Part shown: in pieces, positions 16,575 through 26,703 of the stretch
How the letters are laid out: each line of letters begins with the position of its first letter
Numbering within the stretch: position 1 is the stretch's first letter
From: Gammaproteobacteria bacterium
Lineage (GTDB): Bacteria; Pseudomonadota; Gammaproteobacteria; Pseudomonadales; JAUIET01
Assembly (NCBI GenBank): GCA_030431775.1
Contig: JAUIHW010000041.1
Coordinates: 1-35,843, forward strand
Direction of reading: 5' to 3'
Length of the DNA stretch: 35,843 nucleotides
Notes under the pieces: model-generated
Told to the model about the DNA's origin: nothing
What the model saw: only the letters and a program-made list of their open reading frames with translations
Database searches by the model: none
Program-made: the position numbers and the translations under genes

Positions 16575-16937
16575 ATGGCGCGTGTCCTGATAGTTGATGA
16601 TTCGCCAACCGAAACGTTCCGCATGTCTAGCTGGCTTAACAAAGCCGGCTTCGACGTTCTGACGGCCGAAAATGGAGAGAAGGGAATCGACCTCGCCCGC
16701 AACGAACACCCGGACCTGGTCTTAATGGACATCGTGATGCCTGGGCTCAATGGCTTTCAGGCGACCCGTCAGTTGAGCAAGGACAGCCGCACCACCGATA
16801 TACCGGTTGTCATTGTGACCACCAAGAACCAGGAGGCTGATCGCGTATGGGGCGAACGCCAGGGCGCCAGAGCGTTTCTGACCAAACCTGTGGATCAAAA
16901 GGTTTTACTGAATACCATTAACGCCCTGATTGCCTGA
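16575..16937 (+). CDS. pilH: Twitching motility response regulator PilH
   Basis: A 120-residue CheY-like receiver with D8/D9, phospho-acceptor D52 (LMDIVMP), T82 and K104 (LTKPVD). PilH in the family counteracts PilG, acting as a phosphate sink or promoting retraction. It has the strongest ribosome-binding site in the cluster, AGGAGGT at 16565-16571, 3 nt before the ATG. The pilI start follows 6 nt after the stop. Confidence 0.94.
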   Translation: MARVLIVDDSPTETFRMSSWLNKAGFDVLTAENGEKGIDLARNEHPDLVLMDIVMPGLNGFQATRQLSKDSRTTDIPVVIVTTKNQEADRVWGERQGARAFLTKPVDQKVLLNTINALIA

Positions 16938-16943
16938 TCAATA

Positions 16944-17492
16944 ATGGAAACGGCTGACGACCCTTATGCCATTCTCGCAAAAATAGCCGAACGCAGCACG
17001 CTCGGCGAGCGTGGCCTGCCTGAACAAACCGATGTCAAGGCACATTGGAGCGGAATTGGCTTCACTCTGGCCGGTCAGCGATTTGTCGCCCCTATGGCGG
17101 AAGTTGCTGAGTTGTTGGAGCGACCGAGCGCAACCCGCATTCCTGGCGTAAAACCCTGGGTGCGCGGCGTGGCTAATGTGCGCGGGCGGCTGCTTCCCTT
17201 GATAGACCTGGAGGTGTTTTTTGGTGGCCAACCAGGCACTAATCGCAAGAAGCAGCGGGTGTTGGCACTGGATATGGGTGACTTTTACTCCGGTGTATTG
17301 GTGAGTGAAGTGCACGGAATGCAACACTTTCCGTTAGAGAATTTTTCAGGCGATCCAGAGGATCAGAACAGGGAGACGCCGTTTGCGGACTATCTGCAAG
17401 GTGCTTACCATAACGAAGAGCAGAGCTGGCCGGTGTTCAGCTTGCATGCATTGGCTAAAGATCCGCGGTTTTTTAACGCCGCGGCACATTAA
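16944..17492 (+). CDS. pilI: CheW-like adaptor PilI
   Basis: A 182-residue CheW-domain protein: GFTLAGQRFVAPMAEVAELLERPSATRIPGVKPWVRGVANVRGRLLPLIDL is the typical CheW beta-barrel core. It links the receptor PilJ to the kinase ChpA. An N-terminal extension of about 35 residues precedes the barrel. It lies between pilH (6 nt) and pilJ (24 nt). Confidence 0.94.
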   Translation: METADDPYAILAKIAERSTLGERGLPEQTDVKAHWSGIGFTLAGQRFVAPMAEVAELLERPSATRIPGVKPWVRGVANVRGRLLPLIDLEVFFGGQPGTNRKKQRVLALDMGDFYSGVLVSEVHGMQHFPLENFSGDPEDQNRETPFADYLQGAYHNEEQSWPVFSLHALAKDPRFFNAAAH

Positions 17493-17516
17493 AGAGAGAT
17501 CGGGGGAGTCCGGCGT

Positions 17517-19652
17517 ATGAGCAGAACAGACAGCAGTCGCAGTGGTGATTCGGGCAACGGGGGAATAATTGCGCTCGGCGTAATATTTCTGGTTGCTTTG
17601 GGCGTCTTTGCCTGGAGCCTTTACGTGGTTAACAGGGATGCCGGTTATGACGCGCGTTATCAGGAAGTGACCGGCGATTTGCGTGTATTGGCGCAACAAC
17701 TGTCCTCCAGTTCGCGCCTTGCAATCGGTGGTGACGGGCAGGCCTTCCAGGATTTGAATGACGGCGCGGCCAAGTTCGACAGCAACCTTACTCTGTTGCA
17801 GCAGGGCGATGCCGCTTTACCGTCGCCTGGAGGTATGTTGAGCCAGGAGCTTGAGCAACTGAAGACGCAGTGGATTCCAGTGCAACAGGCTGCCGGTACG
17901 ATGGTTGCCAACCGCGACCGCATTCTGTTCCTGCACGAAGTTGCCAAAACACTTAACGACTCCATTCCCGAGCTCCAGCAGGAATACAATAACGTGGTGG
18001 AAATTCTGCTCGAAGGTCGTGCACCTTCAGATCAGGTCGCGCTGGCACAGAGGCAGTCGTGGCTGGCCGAGCGGATAGCACGCAACGTGGACAAAATGCT
18101 GGAAGGTGGTGAAGGCGCTGATCAGGCAGCCGACCAGTTCAACCTGGACGCCAGTCTGTTTGGTAGTGTTCTCGATGGCATGTTGAACCGCAATGCGGCA
18201 ATGCGCATCAGCCGGGTGACTGACGCTGATGCGCGTGCCAGTCTGGTGGAAATTTCCAAGTTGTTTGAGTTCGTCAGCGGTTCGGTTGATGAAATTTTTC
18301 AGGCTTCTCCCGACCTCCTGCAAGCCCGCGAAGCAGCCGATGCGATTGCGGTCGGTACCCCCCAGGTGATGGCCTCAACCAGCGCACTATCAGACGCGAT
18401 TGCCGGGCTGAGCGACCGTCGCCAGATTACCCCGCTTTGGGTCATGATCTCAGGCGCCGTGATGTTGCTGGCGCTGGCAGCGATCGGCATTCTTACCCTG
18501 CGCAATACTCGTAATCGCCTGTCGCATACAGCAGAAACCAATGACCAGAACCAGCAGGCTATTTTGCGACTTCTGGATGAAATTGGTGATCTGGCGGATG
18601 GTGACCTCACCACCAATGCGACGGTGACCGAAGATTTCACCGGTGCGATTGCGGATTCGGTCAACTACGCGATCGGGCAGCTGCGTGAGTTGGTGTCCAA
18701 GATCAACGACACCGCCGTGTCGGTGTCAGCCGCTGCCGAAGAAAACCAGCGCAGTTCTCTCAGCCTTGCACAGGCTTCGGAAAAGCAGGCCAGAGAAATT
18801 GCCGGAGCGTCCGACGCAGTGAACGAAATGGCCAAAACCATTGACCAGGTATCGTCGAACGCCAGCGAATCATCAAATGTTGCGCAACGCTCGGTAGAAA
18901 TAGCCAACAGCGGCGGCCAGCTGGTGCGAAATACCATTACCGGGATGGACAATATCCGCGAGCAGATCCAGGAAACCTCGAAGCGTATTAAGCGGCTTGG
19001 TGAAAGCTCACAGGAGATTGGTGACATCGTATCGTTGATCAACGACATCGCAGATCAAACCAACATCCTGGCACTGAATGCGGCCATTCAGGCCTCCATG
19101 GCCGGTGATGCCGGGCGCGGCTTTGCGGTCGTTGCTGACGAGGTGCAGCGTCTTGCTGAGCGTTCCGGTGCGGCAACCAAACAAATCGAAGCTCTGGTAA
19201 AAACCATTCAGTCTGATACCAATGAAGCGGTGATCTCGATGGAGCAAACCACGACTGAAGTGGTTCGTGGCGCACGTACTGCGCATGACGCGGGTGTCGC
19301 GCTGGAAGAGATCGAGAACGTCTCGACCAACCTGGCCGAATTGATTCAGAACATATCCAATGCGGCGCGACAGCAAGCCGTGTCGGCGGGTAATATTTCA
19401 AACACCATGGGAGTTGTGCAGGGTATCGCCAACCAGACTTTGGAAGGTACAAAAACTAGCGCGACATCGATCGGAGAGCTGGCATCAATGACCAACCAGC
19501 TCCGTGAATCTGTGGCCGGCTTCAAATTGCCGGCAGACAACGATTGGGAGCCGGAGCTGCCCCAGCAGACTGACCAACTGGAGGATATGGAGTCCTTTTT
19601 AGGAATTGAAGATAAAGATGAGGACGGCAACGCAGTAGTCAGTGCTGCATGA
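17517..19652 (+). CDS. pilJ: Type IV pilus methyl-accepting chemotaxis receptor PilJ
   Basis: A 711-residue receptor. TM1 spans about residues 15-38 (GIIALGVIFLVALGVFAWSL), a helical periplasmic region with PilJ-type sensor repeats follows, TM2 is at about 303-327 (PLWVMISGAVMLLALAAIGILTL), then HAMP and the signalling domain. The hairpin tip (around residue 513) reads ADQTNILALNAAIQASMAG, with S-M in place of the usual A-R, as I recall for PilJ in Pseudomonas. It senses pilus or surface contact and signals through PilI and ChpC to ChpA. It ends without a CheR-docking pentapeptide, and no methyltransferase gene follows. The ribosome-binding site is GGGGAG, about 9 nt upstream. Confidence 0.95.
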   Translation: MSRTDSSRSGDSGNGGIIALGVIFLVALGVFAWSLYVVNRDAGYDARYQEVTGDLRVLAQQLSSSSRLAIGGDGQAFQDLNDGAAKFDSNLTLLQQGDAALPSPGGMLSQELEQLKTQWIPVQQAAGTMVANRDRILFLHEVAKTLNDSIPELQQEYNNVVEILLEGRAPSDQVALAQRQSWLAERIARNVDKMLEGGEGADQAADQFNLDASLFGSVLDGMLNRNAAMRISRVTDADARASLVEISKLFEFVSGSVDEIFQASPDLLQAREAADAIAVGTPQVMASTSALSDAIAGLSDRRQITPLWVMISGAVMLLALAAIGILTLRNTRNRLSHTAETNDQNQQAILRLLDEIGDLADGDLTTNATVTEDFTGAIADSVNYAIGQLRELVSKINDTAVSVSAAAEENQRSSLSLAQASEKQAREIAGASDAVNEMAKTIDQVSSNASESSNVAQRSVEIANSGGQLVRNTITGMDNIREQIQETSKRIKRLGESSQEIGDIVSLINDIADQTNILALNAAIQASMAGDAGRGFAVVADEVQRLAERSGAATKQIEALVKTIQSDTNEAVISMEQTTTEVVRGARTAHDAGVALEEIENVSTNLAELIQNISNAARQQAVSAGNISNTMGVVQGIANQTLEGTKTSATSIGELASMTNQLRESVAGFKLPADNDWEPELPQQTDQLEDMESFLGIEDKDEDGNAVVSAA

Positions 19653-19686
19653 GCACGTTCATCACAGCCTATAGGCGAAGCATCAC

Positions 19687-22600
19687 ATGGCGGAACAGCT
19701 CGATTACGTAGCGTTTGAATGGGTAACCTCAGAGCTTGATGACACGATCAAGCAGGCTCGCCAGGCGCTGGAGGCCTATAGTCAGGATAGAACCGATTTT
19801 AGCAAGCTGCGTTTTACCCTAACTCATAGCCATCAAATCAATGGCACTTTACGCATGGTGCAGCTGGTTAATCTGGTTGCGCTGGCCGAGGAGATGGAGG
19901 CCGTTGCTCAGGCGTTGGTGAATCAGTCGACCACCGACGAGGATTCCGCGCTGGAAACGCTGATGACGGCACTGCTGCAGTTGCCCGGTTTGCTGGAGCG
20001 CGTCAAGAAATTCAAAGACGATATTTCACCCGCTGCATTGCAGCCCATCATCAATGAGTTAAAAACGGTGCGCGGCGCCGAGCCTGCACTTGCGCCAAAA
20101 ACAATAGATTTTTCAGCAGCGTTTTCCAGCCGGGTCAGCCGTGAAGAATTCGATGACCTGATGCTGAAGCTGCGCAAAATGTTTCGCGTGGCAGTTTTAA
20201 ACATTGCGCGAAATCTGGACGTCGAAAAGAATGTCCGCTATCTGGCTCAAATCGGCCAGCGTATCCACAAGATCAGTCAGAACACGGCGCAGGAGACTTT
20301 CTGGCGGGCCGCACTTGGCCTGTTTGAGGCTGTTGAAGAAGGCAGTCTGTCGATCAGCAATGAAGTGGCTGATCTGTTACTTGAGATGGACAAGCTGCTG
20401 ATAAATATTGCATCCACTGGACCGGAGGCAATGCAGGATACGGCACCGGACTCTGTGCACCGCTCGGTCAAGGCCTTGCTGGTGACCGTCGAATCGGAAT
20501 GTCCGCTGGTTAACGATTTACAGAAGCTGTGGTCAGAAGAGCTCAAGACGCCGAGCGAATTACAGGCCATGGGCCCGGACCGTGATACTTTGCAGTCAGT
20601 GGTCGATGCTCTGCTCGAAGAGTTAGCCAGTATCAAAGATTATATCGACCTGTTTGTGCGCAATCAAAACCATCAGGAAGTGGATCTAGAGCCGGCCCTA
20701 CCGGTGTTTCAGCGCGTCATCAACACAATGATGGTGCTGGGACTGGGCGATGCCCTGCGAACCGTAAGGCGGCAGGCTGAATCTGTTCAACAGATGGTTT
20801 CCGGTCAGCTAGAGCCGGGTCCGGATGCGTTGATGGAAGTCGCGGAAAACATCATCAGTGTCGAGGCAATACTTAAAGAATCGGTGGATCAGGAAGATGC
20901 TGCGGTCGCCAGTCAGACCAGCGAGCGCGATCGCCAGCTTGCCGCAGCCTTTGAATCGGTAGTCAGTGAAGCGCGCATTGGCATAGAACAGGCCAAGGAA
21001 GCGGTCATCGAGTTTATCGCTCATCAGTGGGACCATCAGCGATTAACCGGAGTGCCACAGTTACTGTCCGAGGTTCGCGGCGGTCTAATGATTCTGCCTT
21101 TGCAGCGAGCGGCCGATATTCTCGCCAGTTGCGAGTGGTATGTCTGTGAGGATTTACTGCTGGCACGTCGTGTGCCGGAATGGCAGATGCTGGATACATT
21201 GGCCGATGCACTGACCAGTGTTGATTATTATCTGGAACGGGTGGCACAGGATTCGCCCACCGAGAGCGATATGATTCTTGATGTTGCTGTGGAAAGTGTC
21301 GCCGCTCTCGGCTATCCCATCACCGACCTGCAGCGATGGGAGCGTCGGCCCGAGCTTTACGATACCAGCGATATCGGCGAGGACGACGATCTTCAAATTA
21401 CTGACTTTATGGTCCTGGATGACGATTTTGATCAGTTCGCCGCTGCCCGTCTTAAAGACGATATCGACGCCCGTGAGCAAGTAGTGTCAACAGAGCCATC
21501 GGCAAGTGACGCAGGCACGTCTATCAACGAGCCCGAGGCTACTGCGGAGGTCGATGCAGTAGAGACGCTGCGCAGTGCATCGGCAGCGACGGATGAGTCG
21601 GGCAACCAGGTCAACGCCGAAGTCGATGAAGAGATTCTGGAGATCTTCACCGAAGAGGTTACCGAGGTTCTCACCGAAGTAGACCAGCATATCGGTCGGA
21701 TGCATGACAAAGATGCACTGGTAGAGATCCGCCGTGGTTTTCACACCCTCAAAGGCAGCGGGCGAATGGTCGGTGCTAACGATGCTGGTGAGTTGGCCTG
21801 GAGTATCGAGAACATGCTGAACCGTGTTATCGATGGTTCGCAATCTCTGACTCCGGCCCATAGCGCGATTGTACGAAAGGCACGAGAGCTGATGCCTGAG
21901 TTGCTGGGGGATTTCAGTCGGGGTACAGCCCTTTCCAGTCGGGCTTCAGAGCAACTCAGTGAACTGGCAGATGCCGTCAGTACCGGGCAGAGCGATATCT
22001 GCTCAGCTGAGCAGGTAGACGCTGTTTGCGCCAGTATGGCAGAGGCCACGCTGGAAACCGAGCCGTCTGATTCAATTGAATCGTTAGCTCAGTTCGATGA
22101 CGAACTTGAACTGGACGAAGATGGACAGGAATTCGCAATAAATCTGCTAGCGGAAGACAGTACGTCTGAAGAAACGTTGCAAGAGCCTGCTGCCGAGGAG
22201 CTGATAACGCCGGAGAGCTCTCCGGGAGCAGAGTTAAGCGCAGCAGAAAACGATGCCGAAGACGCCGAGGAAGCGCTTGCATTGCAGGGTATTTTTACCG
22301 GAGAGGCGCTGGAGCATCTGCAAACCATCGACCAATATGTCGCAGACTATCGGCAAGGCTCGGCAAACTCGGTCAGCGAAAACCTACACCGGGCGCTGCA
22401 CACCATAAAAGGCAGCGCGCGAATAGCGGGTTTTGAGCACATCGCGGCATACGTGGCACCGACGGAGGAGTTTGTCCTCAGCCTGCACCAGCGGCGCCAG
22501 CCTGTGGATCATGCGGGTTTAGAATTGCTTGAGGCTGTCAGTGAGCAGCTGCGCCTGGATATCAAGCAACTACCGGAGCAACCACCTGAGTCTGTTGCGG

Positions 22601-25600
22601 CAGCCATGAAATTGCAGGAACGCGCACAGGACTTGCTGGCCGTTTCGGAGGCTGAGCACGAAACTCAGGCGTCTCAAAATGAAAGCAGTACAGAGTACGG
22701 ACAATTGCCTGCACTTGAATACCGGACGCTGCTCGCAGATCGAATTGGCGCCTGTGACAAGCTGCTCGCACAAGCTAAAGCCGGGCGTTCTGCCTGTGAT
22801 GCTCTGCTGCGAATTGCTGATAATCTGCGAGTAATTGCCGGGCATTCGGTCCAGCAACCTCAGATCGAACAGCTTGCCCTGGCAAATGCAGAGTTATTTG
22901 AGCAGGCGGCAACGCTTGACTGGTTGCCGGAAAGTTTCTTTGCGCTCGCCGATCAAGTTCAAGAGGGCATCTCGACCAGCGTGGACTGCTACGCCGCCGG
23001 CCAGGAGGTCCAAGAGCTGGACAGTTGGCAACAAGCGCTGCAGGTCGCCGAGGAATTCGACCTGTCCAGCTTTCAAAAAGAGCTGCATGACGTTGAGGAA
23101 GCCGTTGAGGAAGCCGAACAGCTTGCTGATGAGCAGATTGAGAGCAGTACAACTAGCAGTACCGATCTTTTGATTTCACGCTGGATGAAGGACCAGCTTG
23201 AAAGCCCTACGCCGCAGGAAATGGCCGAGCAGTTTTTTGAGGCAGAACCAAGTGGCGAACAGCGTGCTGTCCTGGACAGCCCGGACAAGACGGCTCCAGA
23301 GTCGCGCAACAATCGTTCCTTGTTTCTGGCCGCTACCGGCTTGCTTGGCAGACAGCAGCGCGCGGATGAACCCGTGTTGGCTGTGCAGCCCGAGCCCGAG
23401 CCCGAGCAGGAGAATATTGCGTCGCTGGAAAGCAATGCGGCGGGTACAGCCGACGCTGGGCAAGAGGCGGGCAGTGCGGAGGCCTTTGCTGAAAACGAAG
23501 CGAGCGAAGCTGATCTGGCATCGCCAGAAATGCCCTTAGCTGACAAGCATCAGGGTGATGCAATCAGTGAGTCTGCAATTGACGACGATAGGGTAGAGCA
23601 AAAGCAAGAGCAAGAGCAAGCTGCCGCTGAACAGCTTAACGATGAGGAGCCTGAGGTTCAGCCGGTACCAGTGACTGACGAGTCAGATGAGGAAGCTGAC
23701 AATGAAATTCTTGAGCTGTTTACCGAAGAAGCGGTAGACCTGCTAGAAGAAATTGATGAAGCGATTTACGCCTGGCGCGAATTACCCGAGCGAGGTCGGC
23801 ACTTTGAAGAAGTGCAGCGCTCCATGCACACCTTAAAAGGCGGCGCGCGGCTTGCCGATGTGACGCTTTTGGGTGATCTTGCGCATGAGTGCGAATCCTT
23901 TATTGAATCGGCAGACCAATCCGGGGGGCAATTTGACTCGGCATTTTTTCAGCAACTGCAGAGCTATGTTGACCGCATTACAACCGCGGTTGACCAGTTA
24001 AGAAACACCGGTGAAGTGCTTGCTGAAACAACACACAGCGACGCGACAGAAGTCCACAGCAGCACCAGTCTACCCGATGAAGATGAACCGACAGAGTATA
24101 CTGCTGGCGAGACGGTAACTGATAGCATGGCCGAAGAGCAGCCAACGCACCCGGCCGAAGCCCTGGAAGGGGAATTGCTTGACCCGCCCGCCGATGCCGA
24201 TCTACCGAATAATGTGGTGCAGATAGCGCCGTCTAGTGACGAGGACTTGTCGAGCCAGCCGGCCTTTGCGGCGGTTAGCGGTAGTTCAGCCGCACCGGCA
24301 ACGGCTGAGAGCAACAAGCGAGCTACCCAGGAGGTGGTGCGTGTGCCCAGCCAATTGTTGGAAAACTTGGTTAACCTCGCTGGTGAGACCAGTATTTCCA
24401 GGGCAAGAGCGGAAGAACAGGTTTCGGACTTCGGCTATTCTTTGGATGAAATGCAGGGCACGGTTGAGCGCTTGCAGGATAAATTACGACGTCTGGAAAT
24501 AGAAACTGAAGCACAGATCCTGTTCCGTCAGGAACAGGTTGCCCAGGAGGGCCTCGACAGTTTCGATCCGCTCGAAATGGATCGTTACTCGCAGCTGCAA
24601 ACTCTGTCACGATCCTTGATGGAGAGCGCCTCTGACCTTTTGGACCTTAAGTCCACGATGAGTGAAAAGGCGCGCGACATGGAGACTCTGTTGCTGCAGC
24701 AGTCGCGAATCAACACCGACCTGCAAGAAGGCCTGATGCAGTCGCGGATGGTACCCTTTTCCCGCCTGGTGCCACGTCTGCGGCGCATTGTTCGCCAGGT
24801 CAGTACCGAGCTTGGCAAACAGGTCGAGTTTGAGTTGCTGAATATTGAGGGTGAGATGGACCGTAGCGTGCTGGAGCGTATGTTGCCTCCGCTTGAGCAT
24901 ATGCTTCGTAACGCGGTCGACCATGGCATCGAGACCGCGGATATTCGCCGTGAATATGACAAATCACCGGTTGGCCACATCAGCTTGGGCTTGATGCGAG
25001 AAGGCAATGAAGTGGTCATCATATTGGAGGATGATGGCGCTGGTATCGATGTGGCCAGAGTGCGAGACAAAGCTATCCAGGCCGGTTTGATGAGCCCGGA
25101 TGCTGATTTGAGCGAGCATGAAATACTCCAGTTCATTATGGAAACAGGAGTCAGCACTGCCAGGGAAATTACCCAGATATCCGGTCGTGGCGTTGGACTT
25201 GATGTTGTCAGCTCGGAAATAAAACAGCTCGGTGGTGCGATAGAGATCGATTCGCGCCGTGGGCTGGGTACCAAATTTGTTGTTCGCTTGCCGTTTACCG
25301 TCTCAGTTAACCGGGCGCTGAACGTATCGGTTGGTAACGACATGTACGCCATTCCCCTGAACAGCATTGAAGGTATTGTGCGGGTGAGCCCTTTCGAGCT
25401 GGAAGCCTACTATCAGCCAGATGCCCCGCGCTTCGAATACGCTGGCCAACCCTATGATCTGCGCTATCTGGGCACCATGCTCGGGCTGGAAGCCGGGCCC
25501 AATGTGCGCAGCTATGCTGCGCCGTTGCCGGTGGTGCTGGTGCGTGCCGGTGATCACGCCGTTGCCATTCAGGTAGATGGTGTGCACGGTAGCAGGGAGG

Positions 25601-26175
25601 TGGTGGTTAAGTCGCTCGGGCCGCAATTTGGGATGGTACACGGAGTATCCGGTGCGACGGTTCTGGGTGATGGACGGGTGGTTGTGATTCTGGACCTGTT
25701 GGCGATTATCCGTCAGCAAGCAAGTATGAGCCAGCCGCAACGCGCACATCAGCTAACAAGCTCTGAGGAGCCGGATGTGCAAGACGACACCATATTGGTG
25801 ATGGTTGTTGACGACTCGGTAACGGTTCGCAAGGTCACCTCGCGCTTCCTTGAACGTCAGGGTATGCGGGTGTTGGTGGCGCGCGATGGGGTGGATGCGA
25901 TGGCTTTGCTGCAAGATAACACACCGGACGTGATGCTTCTGGATATTGAAATGCCGCGCATGGATGGATTTGAGGTGGCAAATCAGGTGCGTCATGACAG
26001 CCGCCTCAAGGATACTCCAATTATAATGATCACTTCGCGCACGGGCGACAAACACCGGGAGCGGGCTTTCTCAATTGGAGTGAATAAATATCTTGGCAAG
26101 CCGTACCAGGAAATGGAGTTGTTGGACGCGATTGTTGATCTGATAGGCGCTGAACGCCTGGAGCAGATAGGCTGA
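19687..26175 (+). CDS. chpA: Hybrid chemosensory histidine kinase ChpA
   Basis: A 2162-residue CheA-like hybrid kinase that controls pili and twitching. Three canonical Hpt sites are seen: H686 (HTLKGS), H905 (HTIKGS) and H1381 (HTLKGG). Degenerate Hpt-like modules lie before and between them: H49 with N52 for lysine (HQINGT), S461 in the His position (SEVRGG), and R1042 (RIADNL). The kinase core follows: CheA dimerisation from about 1550, N-box LRNAVDHG (1740-1747), G1 EDDGAGI (1781-1787), G2 GRGVG (1833-1837), CheW domain about 1874-2015, and a C-terminal receiver with D2042/D2043, phospho-acceptor D2086, T2116 and K2138. Linkers are highly acidic with short repeats. P. aeruginosa ChpA is longer (about 2470 residues) with more Hpt sites. 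Confidence 0.96.
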   Translation: MAEQLDYVAFEWVTSELDDTIKQARQALEAYSQDRTDFSKLRFTLTHSHQINGTLRMVQLVNLVALAEEMEAVAQALVNQSTTDEDSALETLMTALLQLPGLLERVKKFKDDISPAALQPIINELKTVRGAEPALAPKTIDFSAAFSSRVSREEFDDLMLKLRKMFRVAVLNIARNLDVEKNVRYLAQIGQRIHKISQNTAQETFWRAALGLFEAVEEGSLSISNEVADLLLEMDKLLINIASTGPEAMQDTAPDSVHRSVKALLVTVESECPLVNDLQKLWSEELKTPSELQAMGPDRDTLQSVVDALLEELASIKDYIDLFVRNQNHQEVDLEPALPVFQRVINTMMVLGLGDALRTVRRQAESVQQMVSGQLEPGPDALMEVAENIISVEAILKESVDQEDAAVASQTSERDRQLAAAFESVVSEARIGIEQAKEAVIEFIAHQWDHQRLTGVPQLLSEVRGGLMILPLQRAADILASCEWYVCEDLLLARRVPEWQMLDTLADALTSVDYYLERVAQDSPTESDMILDVAVESVAALGYPITDLQRWERRPELYDTSDIGEDDDLQITDFMVLDDDFDQFAAARLKDDIDAREQVVSTEPSASDAGTSINEPEATAEVDAVETLRSASAATDESGNQVNAEVDEEILEIFTEEVTEVLTEVDQHIGRMHDKDALVEIRRGFHTLKGSGRMVGANDAGELAWSIENMLNRVIDGSQSLTPAHSAIVRKARELMPELLGDFSRGTALSSRASEQLSELADAVSTGQSDICSAEQVDAVCASMAEATLETEPSDSIESLAQFDDELELDEDGQEFAINLLAEDSTSEETLQEPAAEELITPESSPGAELSAAENDAEDAEEALALQGIFTGEALEHLQTIDQYVADYRQGSANSVSENLHRALHTIKGSARIAGFEHIAAYVAPTEEFVLSLHQRRQPVDHAGLELLEAVSEQLRLDIKQLPEQPPESVAAAMKLQERAQDLLAVSEAEHETQASQNESSTEYGQLPALEYRTLLADRIGACDKLLAQAKAGRSACDALLRIADNLRVIAGHSVQQPQIEQLALANAELFEQAATLDWLPESFFALADQVQEGISTSVDCYAAGQEVQELDSWQQALQVAEEFDLSSFQKELHDVEEAVEEAEQLADEQIESSTTSSTDLLISRWMKDQLESPTPQEMAEQFFEAEPSGEQRAVLDSPDKTAPESRNNRSLFLAATGLLGRQQRADEPVLAVQPEPEPEQENIASLESNAAGTADAGQEAGSAEAFAENEASEADLASPEMPLADKHQGDAISESAIDDDRVEQKQEQEQAAAEQLNDEEPEVQPVPVTDESDEEADNEILELFTEEAVDLLEEIDEAIYAWRELPERGRHFEEVQRSMHTLKGGARLADVTLLGDLAHECESFIESADQSGGQFDSAFFQQLQSYVDRITTAVDQLRNTGEVLAETTHSDATEVHSSTSLPDEDEPTEYTAGETVTDSMAEEQPTHPAEALEGELLDPPADADLPNNVVQIAPSSDEDLSSQPAFAAVSGSSAAPATAESNKRATQEVVRVPSQLLENLVNLAGETSISRARAEEQVSDFGYSLDEMQGTVERLQDKLRRLEIETEAQILFRQEQVAQEGLDSFDPLEMDRYSQLQTLSRSLMESASDLLDLKSTMSEKARDMETLLLQQSRINTDLQEGLMQSRMVPFSRLVPRLRRIVRQVSTELGKQVEFELLNIEGEMDRSVLERMLPPLEHMLRNAVDHGIETADIRREYDKSPVGHISLGLMREGNEVVIILEDDGAGIDVARVRDKAIQAGLMSPDADLSEHEILQFIMETGVSTAREITQISGRGVGLDVVSSEIKQLGGAIEIDSRRGLGTKFVVRLPFTVSVNRALNVSVGNDMYAIPLNSIEGIVRVSPFELEAYYQPDAPRFEYAGQPYDLRYLGTMLGLEAGPNVRSYAAPLPVVLVRAGDHAVAIQVDGVHGSREVVVKSLGPQFGMVHGVSGATVLGDGRVVVILDLLAIIRQQASMSQPQRAHQLTSSEEPDVQDDTILVMVVDDSVTVRKVTSRFLERQGMRVLVARDGVDAMALLQDNTPDVMLLDIEMPRMDGFEVANQVRHDSRLKDTPIIMITSRTGDKHRERAFSIGVNKYLGKPYQEMELLDAIVDLIGAERLEQIG

Positions 26176-26199
26176 TGCGAGGTCGAAGCGCAGCGCACA

Positions 26200-26703
26200 A
26201 TGGAATCAGTTGCCATGTCTAGCTTTGCGACTGATCTGCCGAAACACGAATTGCCGGAGGAGCTCATCACGTTCCTGATTCCGGTCACCGGGAAGTATTT
26301 GATTCTGCCCAATGTTACAGTTGCAGAGATTATCCATTACCGGACACCCTTGTCACCTGAGGATGCACCAACCTGGCTCCTTGGCCAGCTGGAATGGCGA
26401 GGCCTAAAAGTGCCGATGGTCTCGTTTGAGGCGCTCAATGAGGAGCCATTTCAGGCAGAGGACAAGCGGCGCAACATCGCCATACTAAATGGCATTAATG
26501 ACCCGGAGCAGCTGCCGTACTTCGCGTTGTTAACCCAGGGTCCGCCCCGCTTGCTCAGAATCGGCCCGGATGAGATTGCCACCAATTCTGAAGATGAACG
26601 GCGCGGTCCTGCGGAAACCATGTTGGCGTCGGCGAACGGCGAAGTAGCGAGCATACCGAATCTTAACTACATCGAAGCCAGCATCATTGAGCTAAGTCGT
26701 TAG
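26200..26703 (+). CDS. chpC: CheW-like adaptor ChpC
   Basis: A 167-residue CheW-domain protein: ITFLIPVTGKYLILPNVTVAEIIHY, then APTWLLGQLEWRGLKVPMVSFEALN. Two in-frame ATGs (26200 and 26215) are possible; 26200 gives the length expected for ChpC. It starts 24 nt after chpA. In P. aeruginosa chpB, a methylesterase gene, lies between chpA and chpC; it is absent here. ChpC is thought to couple receptors other than PilJ to ChpA. The stop abuts the convergent rsmE stop with no gap. Confidence 0.92.
   Translation: MESVAMSSFATDLPKHELPEELITFLIPVTGKYLILPNVTVAEIIHYRTPLSPEDAPTWLLGQLEWRGLKVPMVSFEALNEEPFQAEDKRRNIAILNGINDPEQLPYFALLTQGPPRLLRIGPDEIATNSEDERRGPAETMLASANGEVASIPNLNYIEASIIELSR

Noticed and set aside
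24585-25367. A 260-codon frame antisense to the chpA kinase core
   Set aside because: The Ser/Arg-rich translation is what the complement of a conserved kinase region yields; there is no independent support.
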